NCBI GenBank assembly: GCA_020860745.1
Contig: JAJBTR010000124.1
Location: forward strand, 1-16,446
DNA length: 16,446 nt
Origin: Lachnospiraceae bacterium
GTDB taxonomy: Bacteria; Bacillota; Clostridia; Lachnospirales; Lachnospiraceae
Reading direction: 5' to 3'
Shown: piece by piece, positions 13,078 through 16,446 of the stretch
Numbering within the stretch: the first letter of the stretch is position 1
Layout: each line of letters opens with the position of its first letter
The notes under the pieces: model-generated
The model's input: the letters and a program-made list of their open reading frames with translations, nothing else
The model's database searches: none
What the model was told of the DNA's origin: nothing
Translations under genes and position numbers: made by a program

Positions 13078-13138
13078 AAAAAATGTTCCCTCCTTTACTT
13101 GAAACAACCCACGCTTACCATATGCTTTTGTTTCAATC

Positions 13139-13167
13139 AGTATATCGCAGGCGTGAGCTGGGTACAA
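13139..13167 (-). promoter_or_regulatory. Promoter of the recombinase fragment, pointing left
   Basis: On the minus strand TTGTAC (13167-13162) and TATACT (13144-13139) are separated by exactly 17 bp. It lies about 60 bases upstream of the recombinase ATG and within the inverted-repeat segment. Confidence 0.65.
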
Positions 13168-13360
13168 GGTTGAAATTATCATTGTCCTTAAAATTCTTCC
13201 TGTCTGCTCCTCTGGGGTTATGATGCGATAGAGGATGGTCTGCTTCCCGCATTGCGGATCGCGTAACGGATGGCTTCCTCCGCGGCCTGATGCCTCTTTA
13301 TGAAGCCCTGCATTCCAGCCGGTGGAAGCATCCTGTGAAATAATCATGCATTCTGAATAT

Positions 13361-13414
13361 CCTGACCCGGATAAACCGGAATAGAAATTTTGCCATTTTT
13401 CGAACAAAATCGTT
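13361..13414 (-). repeat. Right arm of the 54-bp imperfect inverted repeat
   Basis: Reverse complement of the arm at 12676-12729; see that entry for the match. The two arms bound 631 bases (12730-13360). Between this arm and the promoter, 13168-13360 holds no gene that I can support; one short frame (GFIKRHQAAEEAIRYAIRNA) looks codon-like and may be another remnant. Confidence 0.9.
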
Positions 13415-13419
13415 TATTA

Positions 13420-13447
13420 AAGCCAAAACCGGACTGGCATTTTTTTA
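13420..13447 (+). terminator. Weak hairpin followed by a T-run
   Basis: GCCA (13422-13425) pairs with TGGC (13435-13438), followed by T7. On the minus strand it could also end the Rpn-like gene that stops at 13480, but the stem is only four to six pairs. Confidence 0.3.
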
Positions 13448-13479
13448 TTCTTACACTCAACGAGTATCGGAAAATCATA

Positions 13480-14376
13480 TCAGGTTTTGTTGGACTGCGG
13501 CATTGATTTTAATCGCCTGATCAATTCCCAGATGTATTCCAACGGTTCCACCAGGTCATCCGCAATCTGTTCCGGAGATTGCCCTTTTGCAAGTTTCTTT
13601 TGAATCAGGTCGAGTAATTTTTTTCTTCGCCTTGCGAAATGCCTTTTTTCGCCTTCGCGAAAGATAGTTGTTGCCTCAGTTTCTAATATTCTGCCGCCCA
13701 TAACAGATTTCACTCCCTCCATGATGTTGTCATATTTTGCTGCGAGATTTTCCACGTTTTTCGTGGACATCTCGATGATTAATTTCCGGTAATAATAGCT
13801 TAACTTATTTTCTGATACAAGGTCATCCAGACGTTTCGCGATAAATGAAAACTCTTCTTTCAGCGCCTCCAGCTTTTCCTCATCTGCATTATACTCCTCC
13901 AGATGCTTGTCGTAGGTGAAGATGTAGAACGGAATCAGAAAGAGCAGATTTTTCTCGAACAGCTCTTCCAGAGAGTAGTTCTGCGTCTTCATCACCGGCA
14001 CGTCAATCACGAGCGTGCCGTTTGGCGCGGTGATCTCCAGATACATCATATCCGGAGTATTTCTGTTGCTGCGTAAAAACAGGACAGCGCAGTTCGGAAT
14101 TTCTACTTTCAATGTGTCGCCGACTGTATCGCTTTCGTCCAAAGCAATCTGTGTGGCATATTCAAAGATCCTGACCAGCATGCTGTTGTCCGGCGTGCTC
14201 TGGCATTCCATCAGGTACCTTTTTGTCTTAACTCCGATGATAGTGAAGCTGGAATCCGTGATACGCTCGCCTTCAATGCCATCCTGCTTGTTGATGAAAT
14301 GCTCATTCGGTGTGAACACGACCTGTTCATCACCGGTGAAATCTTCTCCCAGTACCTCGAATATTAACCAGTGCAT
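13480..14376 (-). CDS. Rpn/PD-(D/E)XK nuclease-family protein
   Basis: A 298-residue protein of the PD-(D/E)XK nuclease-like group often annotated as Rpn-family nuclease or putative transposase in gut Clostridia. Candidate catalytic residues are D41 (RITDSSFTII) and E57/Q59 (RYLMECQSTPDNSM), an E-x-Q form of the motif. Then come the blocks IPNCAVLFLRSN and LFEKNLLFLIPFYIFTYDKH, a long charged coil (about 170-240), and a C-terminal repeat-like helix (KKLAKGQSPEQIADDLVEPL). The ATG at 14376 has AAAGG upstream, with an in-frame stop just before it. The N-terminus before the nuclease core is short, so some 5' coding sequence may be missing. These proteins are linked to RecA-independent recombination in E. 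coli; activity here is unproven. Confidence 0.7.
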   Translation of the reverse strand: MHWLIFEVLGEDFTGDEQVVFTPNEHFINKQDGIEGERITDSSFTIIGVKTKRYLMECQSTPDNSMLVRIFEYATQIALDESDTVGDTLKVEIPNCAVLFLRSNRNTPDMMYLEITAPNGTLVIDVPVMKTQNYSLEELFEKNLLFLIPFYIFTYDKHLEEYNADEEKLEALKEEFSFIAKRLDDLVSENKLSYYYRKLIIEMSTKNVENLAAKYDNIMEGVKSVMGGRILETEATTIFREGEKRHFARRRKKLLDLIQKKLAKGQSPEQIADDLVEPLEYIWELIRRLKSMPQSNKT

Positions 14377-14435
14377 TTCGTAACCTTTTACTTACGCTCT
14401 TTCACTAAAAAACATTGTTAAATATCTGTGGACAA

Positions 14436-15812
14436 TCAAGCCTCATCGTTAGCTTTCATATTTTCCCTCATCTCCTGAAGCTGTGGATAGTACTTCTTAA
14501 GGGGATAAAATTTCAAGAGGAGCGCCAACAGAAATGCAACGATTGCTGGTATTCCGAATCGTATCATATTAAGACCAATCATTACAGATTCCGGCTGTTG
14601 TCCTACTGCTCCCGCAACATATCCCGTTGCTGCAAGAATTGCCAGGATACCTGAATTCACAAACGTTCCGCCACATTTGTTAGCAAATCCTTTGATAGAA
14701 GAAATTATTCCATTCAGAGTGTTTCCATCTTTCATCTGTATAAAATCTATCGTGTCATTTACAAGAACATTGACCAGAGCATTGGACATTGCACTCATTG
14801 AAGTTGCGAGGAAGGAAATCACATATAACAGAATCAGGCTTTCTTTACCTAAAATAAAAGCAAGTACATATAAAACTCCCGTAGCAAGCTGAGTCACCAT
14901 AAGAGCCCTGTGTCCCGTCTTAAAAATTCTAAGTGCAATCGGAAGCAGTACAGCCATGGAAAGCAGTGCTCCGCCGGAGAGAACCAGCATATACGATGTG
15001 ATCAGGTCCGGTCTTCCTGCATAGTACATAATATAATATACGGAAGAAGAAAACATCAGACCATATCCAATTGCTACTAAAAACCATGTCACCATAACCG
15101 GATAAATTTCTTTGTGACTGAAAAACATCTTCAGTTCTTTTGCAAAAGACTGGCTTTTATCAATCGGTTTTAAATATTTCTCTTTTGCTGTAGCAAACAA
15201 TCCCCAAAAAGCAATTATCCCAAGGATTCCATAAATAACCATCAACGGAACATAGCTTCCATTCGTCCATTCAAGGAAATTAGTAGTAAATGAAGATGCA
15301 ATCAGGTATGCGATCGCTGTAATGGCTCCTCCCAATGAAATGATTGAGTTCCTCTCCTCATTATTTTTTGTACATGCAGGGAGAATAGCCATATGAGGCA
15401 TAGTCAGAATAGTAGTTGTCATTCCAAACAAAATATAAAATACCGCAATATAAACAACTTTCTGAGTGGATGTTAATCCTTGCGGATTCAGGAACAGCAT
15501 GATGCTTACAAATGCAAAAAGCACTGGAAAGATTGTGTAATATGGACGGTAACGTCCCATCTTTGTATTTGTCCGATCCGCGATAGCTCCCATTAGCGGA
15601 TCGTTTATAATATCCCACACACTTCCCAGCAGCAGGATGAGAGAAGCAGCGCCAGCTGCAATTCCAACTGTGTCGGTCAGAAATACCGATAAATAACTTA
15701 CAACTGTGGCATATATCAACTGTGGCCCTCCATAATTGGATGTAGCGTGAAACCACTTAAATGCGGTAGAGCATTCTCTGTTCTTGATTTTCGCTTTTTT
15801 GTTTTCTTCCAT
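14436..15812 (-). CDS. GPH-family sugar:cation symporter
   Basis: A 458-residue membrane protein of the glycoside-pentoside-hexuronide:cation symporter family. The start has the family blocks YLSVFLTDTVGI, SVWDIINDPLMGAIADRTNT and KMGRYRPYY, which include the cation-site aspartates and the basic loop between helices 2 and 3. The second half carries NALVNVLVNDTIDFIQMKDG, the usual D-IDY/F block. Hydrophobicity fits 12 helices, and the length is normal. Members take up glycosides, pentosides or hexuronides with Na+ or H+. The start at 15812 has TAGGAG nine bases upstream. It is divergent from the AraC-like gene, which probably controls it. No glycosidase is in the window to name the sugar. Confidence 0.92.
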   Translation of the reverse strand: MEENKKAKIKNRECSTAFKWFHATSNYGGPQLIYATVVSYLSVFLTDTVGIAAGAASLILLLGSVWDIINDPLMGAIADRTNTKMGRYRPYYTIFPVLFAFVSIMLFLNPQGLTSTQKVVYIAVFYILFGMTTTILTMPHMAILPACTKNNEERNSIISLGGAITAIAYLIASSFTTNFLEWTNGSYVPLMVIYGILGIIAFWGLFATAKEKYLKPIDKSQSFAKELKMFFSHKEIYPVMVTWFLVAIGYGLMFSSSVYYIMYYAGRPDLITSYMLVLSGGALLSMAVLLPIALRIFKTGHRALMVTQLATGVLYVLAFILGKESLILLYVISFLATSMSAMSNALVNVLVNDTIDFIQMKDGNTLNGIISSIKGFANKCGGTFVNSGILAILAATGYVAGAVGQQPESVMIGLNMIRFGIPAIVAFLLALLLKFYPLKKYYPQLQEMRENMKANDEA

Positions 15813-15864
15813 TTTAGATTCACTCCTATTTTTATTTTTTTCAAAATAAAGGCGTGCCCCTTTT

Positions 15865-16446
15865 ATGATGACGCTGGAGATATGTCGGGAAAAGGAGCAT
15901 TTATACTCCTTTTATCAGTTTTCCCCGGACGAACAGTACCGTCATATTATGAGCAAACGGGAATATCTTGACTTTCTCAAAAGGCCACAGCATTTTCAGC
16001 TATCTATCATCCTCATGTATGTGCTGTCCGGGGAAGTTACCCTTCACATCGAAAAACAAAGTTTTACCTATCATGCAGGAGACTGCATTATCATGAATCG
16101 GAACATCCTTTTTAAAGAAGATTTCTTCGGTGATTTTGAACTGGTATTTTTTGGTTTTAAGGAAAAATATTTTGAGATGATGATTGCAGAGGAGGAACAA
16201 ATTCTGAAAGAGATTTCAGATAATTACAGACGCTACCTGTTTTCCCCCCTCATCCAGATGTTAAGAAATACGCAGAAAGACAGCTTCCGGTATCAGAAAA
16301 TATATTTTGACTGCTCCCCTAATGTTCCTGTTAAGACCCTTTTGAACAAAATAAACCCCCTATTTAACACAATCTTATCTGAAATGCTGGATAAAAAACC
16401 CGGCTCTGTATATATGATTCGAGGCTATGTGCCGCAGGTTTTGTCT
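15865..16446 (+). CDS. AraC-like regulator, N-terminal sensor domain, off the right edge
   Basis: An open plus-strand frame of 194 codons runs without a stop to the window end. It starts MMTLEICREKEHLYSFYQFS, with two adjacent ATGs at 15865 and 15868 and AAAGG some 12 bases upstream. The region HFQLSIILMYVLSGEVTLHI, then the block FTYHAGDCIIMNRNILF, is the small cupin-like ligand-binding domain of AraC-family regulators (strand, SGE, strand, GD-II-N). A helical linker region follows. The helix-turn-helix part would lie outside the window, so the family is probable rather than certain. Its place back to back with the GPH symporter, with 52 bases between start codons, is the usual layout of a sugar-responsive activator and its target. 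Confidence 0.75.
   Translation, partial: MMTLEICREKEHLYSFYQFSPDEQYRHIMSKREYLDFLKRPQHFQLSIILMYVLSGEVTLHIEKQSFTYHAGDCIIMNRNILFKEDFFGDFELVFFGFKEKYFEMMIAEEEQILKEISDNYRRYLFSPLIQMLRNTQKDSFRYQKIYFDCSPNVPVKTLLNKINPLFNTILSEMLDKKPGSVYMIRGYVPQVLS

Noticed and set aside
13078..13407. N-terminal extension of the recombinase to 13407
   Set aside because: The extension crosses the recombinase promoter and one inverted-repeat arm; AAAGGAGG before the ATG at 13077 marks the true start.
1..16446. tRNA, rRNA or riboswitch genes
   Set aside because: No cloverleaf, rRNA block or known riboswitch core was seen on reading both strands, though a covariance-model search could find weaker ones.

Overview
The window looks like a chromosome segment from a gut-type Firmicute, most likely Clostridia (Lachnospiraceae or a close relative). 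The reasons are strong AGGAGG-like ribosome sites, moderate GC, and families typical of that group: a DUF4317 protein, a peptidase T-like M20 enzyme, an Rpn/PD-(D/E)XK nuclease, a GPH sugar symporter, and small zinc-finger/SHOCT and serine-recombinase genes from mobile elements. This is inferred from protein and motif recognition by eye; no search was run.

Layout, left to right. (1) 1-1892: a membrane-protein gene running off the left edge, a 69-bp tandem repeat, a metallophosphoesterase and a short DUF4317 protein, all genes on the minus strand. (2) 2120-2716: relics, namely a piece of an antibiotic-biosynthesis-monooxygenase (ABM) gene meeting a cut-off SHOCT gene, with an intact HTH/zinc-ribbon gene coupled to it. 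(3) 2826-5627: the most coherent unit. A MerR regulator is divergent from a carboxymuconolactone decarboxylase-cupin fusion, a flavodoxin and an aldo/keto reductase. A MerR-type promoter with a 19-bp spacer and a dyad operator lies between them. The set looks like an inducible redox or electrophile-detoxification operon. (4) 5628-7415: a graveyard holding the start of a phage terminase small-subunit gene, a RelB/DinJ-type antitoxin with an intact promoter but no toxin, an HsdR gene reduced to its two ends, a DUF4357 tail, a 27-bp perfect palindrome, and a frameshifted second copy of the cupin tail. (5) 7561-9494: an M20 peptidase with an XRE-type membrane regulator upstream, probably one operon. 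(6) 9787-12597: a membrane-protein tail relic, a YdcF-like protein and an EamA transporter divergent from overlapping promoters, then a convergent ybaK. (7) 12676-13414: a ~740-bp segment bounded by imperfect 54-bp inverted repeats (37 of 39 matching in the inner part). It carries a promoter, a cut-off serine recombinase and an unrelated acidic protein tail. (8) 13480-16446: an Rpn-like nuclease, a GPH symporter and a divergent AraC-like regulator that runs off the right edge.

The best candidates for something new are the inverted-repeat-bounded segment at 12676-13414, which could be an invertible promoter or a small non-autonomous element, and the MerR-controlled decarboxylase-cupin/flavodoxin/reductase operon. 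Most of the remaining oddities are gene remnants joined by deletion or insertion, marking 2.1-2.8 kb, 5.6-7.4 kb and 12.7-13.4 kb as rearrangement hot spots.
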